Shown in pieces: positions 20,766-21,374 of a stretch of DNA of 21,374 bases; positions within the stretch are counted from its first letter, which is position 1, and every line of letters starts with the position of its first letter. Source of the DNA: Saccoglossus kowalevskii (lineage: Eukaryota; Hemichordata; Enteropneusta; Harrimaniidae). The stretch lies in NCBI RefSeq assembly GCF_000003605.2, contig NW_003152258.1, forward strand, positions 70,031 to 91,404. The letters run 5' to 3'. Below the pieces are notes generated by a model. That model worked only from the letters and a program-made list of their open reading frames with translations. It was not told the DNA's origin and ran no database searches. A program made the position numbers and the translations under genes.

Positions 20766-20800
20766 TGACCTGTAAGGTCAAATTACATCATACTAGGTCA
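20766..20800. promoter_or_regulatory. Cluster of nuclear receptor half-sites
   Basis: TGACCT (20766-20771), a 3-bp gap and AGGTCA (20775-20780) form a perfect everted repeat; a second AGGTCA lies at 20795-20800. AGGTCA is the standard half-site of many nuclear receptors. No gene is seen nearby in the window, so use is unproven. Confidence 0.3.
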
Positions 20801-20993
20801 ACATGTGTTCTAAAAAAACATGGCTAATTTCAGCATTTGTACGTAGTGTTTTAAAACATGCTTTCACAACAACATAAAACTCAAAGATTACACATATTTC
20901 ATAACAAACCATAGTTATAATGTATTTTTGTATTAAACTATTACTGAATCATAAGCAAATGCTGCTAAAACTTCGGAAAAGTTATTTTTGTGT

Positions 20994-21206
20994 ATACTGT
21001 AAAATGACTAATTTTCACTGGGTTTAAATTTCGCTGATTTACCATTTCATGCATATTCAGTGGGTTTTAAATTCACGGTTATATCATTTAGATAATGTGT
21101 TCTATGCTAAATTTACATATTCACTGGGTTTTAATTTAGCACATTTTCCAGTCAGCGAAAATAAGCAAAATTAAAACCCAGTGAATAATTAACCCTTTTA
21201 CAGTGT
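20994..21206. mobile_element. MITE-like foldback element with internal repeats
   Basis: The ends ATACTGTAAAA (20994-21004) and, in reverse, ACACTGTAAAA (21196-21206) form inverted repeats that extend inward: TTTTCACTGGGTTTAAATTT on the left matches ATTCACTGGGTTTTAATTTT on the right strand. The CA(C/G)TGGGTTTTAA phrase occurs three times forward (about 21016, 21059, 21122) and once reversed (about 21170). No open frame; 213 bp long. Target duplication is not clear. Confidence 0.6.
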
Positions 21207-21374
21207 CTACGTTAGAGGGTGATCGTTTAGGTGGTGTTTATATCTTTCTGGAGTCTCTAACTCCATGTAATGGTTGGTCCAAAAAAACAAAATCTGAGTA
21301 AACAAAAAAAAAACCTGAAAACAGCACAATTTTGTGATCGGTCAAATTTTAGTATACTTAGTGGTTGATATTTC
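21207..21374. other. No gene found; window edge
   Basis: Short AT-rich stretch with nothing recognised. Confidence 0.5.

Noticed and set aside
1-21374. tRNA or other RNA genes
   Set aside because: A scan for B-box-like GGTTC.A..CC with a matching A box on either strand found nothing convincing.

Overview
The window is nuclear DNA from an invertebrate animal. It is AT-rich, has spliced genes with GT-AG introns, and carries much repeat DNA (minisatellites, a mariner transposon, decayed LINE pieces, foldback elements). The species cannot be fixed. The Spec3/Stum gene family, and a retroelement-type open frame carrying a 2A-like peptide of the kind known from sea urchin and amphioxus, fit a marine invertebrate such as a hemichordate, an echinoderm relative, an amphioxus or a lophotrochozoan. 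This is inference.

Only two genes can be supported, both on the + strand. Each has three coding exons and encodes a small two-membrane-segment protein of the Spec3/Stum type. Gene A has exons 4985-5396, 5666-5845 and 6225-6448 (271 aa) and carries three PPxY motifs. Gene B has exons 11805-12033, 12579-12761 and 13587-13666 (163 aa). Both introns sit at the same protein positions and the same phase (1/1) in both genes, so they look like a tandem duplicate pair. In gene A the second donor splice site lies in a 35-bp tandem repeat, so there are two identical donors 35 nt apart. The outer one shifts the last exon into another open frame and removes two PPxY motifs.

Layout: 1-220 minisatellite; 223-3230 no gene found; 3246-3600 remains of a LINE reverse transcriptase; 4247-4560 AT palindrome and TGTAAA-rich block; 4800-6448 gene A with a possible TATA box; 7098-8740 an old dispersed repeat family, into which a 26-copy, 28-bp array is set (7249-7988); 8941-9169 a 22-bp array; 9170-11803 mostly nothing recognised; 11805-13666 gene B with a poly(A) signal near 14219; 14271-15533 a dead mariner with good terminal inverted repeats and TA target duplications; 17036-17362 (- strand) the 2A-bearing retroelement fragment; 17626-19232 several hairpins and an inverted pair of dispersed repeats; 19932-20270 (- strand) a possible LINE C-terminus; 20994-21206 a MITE-like foldback element.

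The two Spec3/Stum-like genes are the only candidates for host function. Everything else is repeat-derived or short structured DNA of unknown role.
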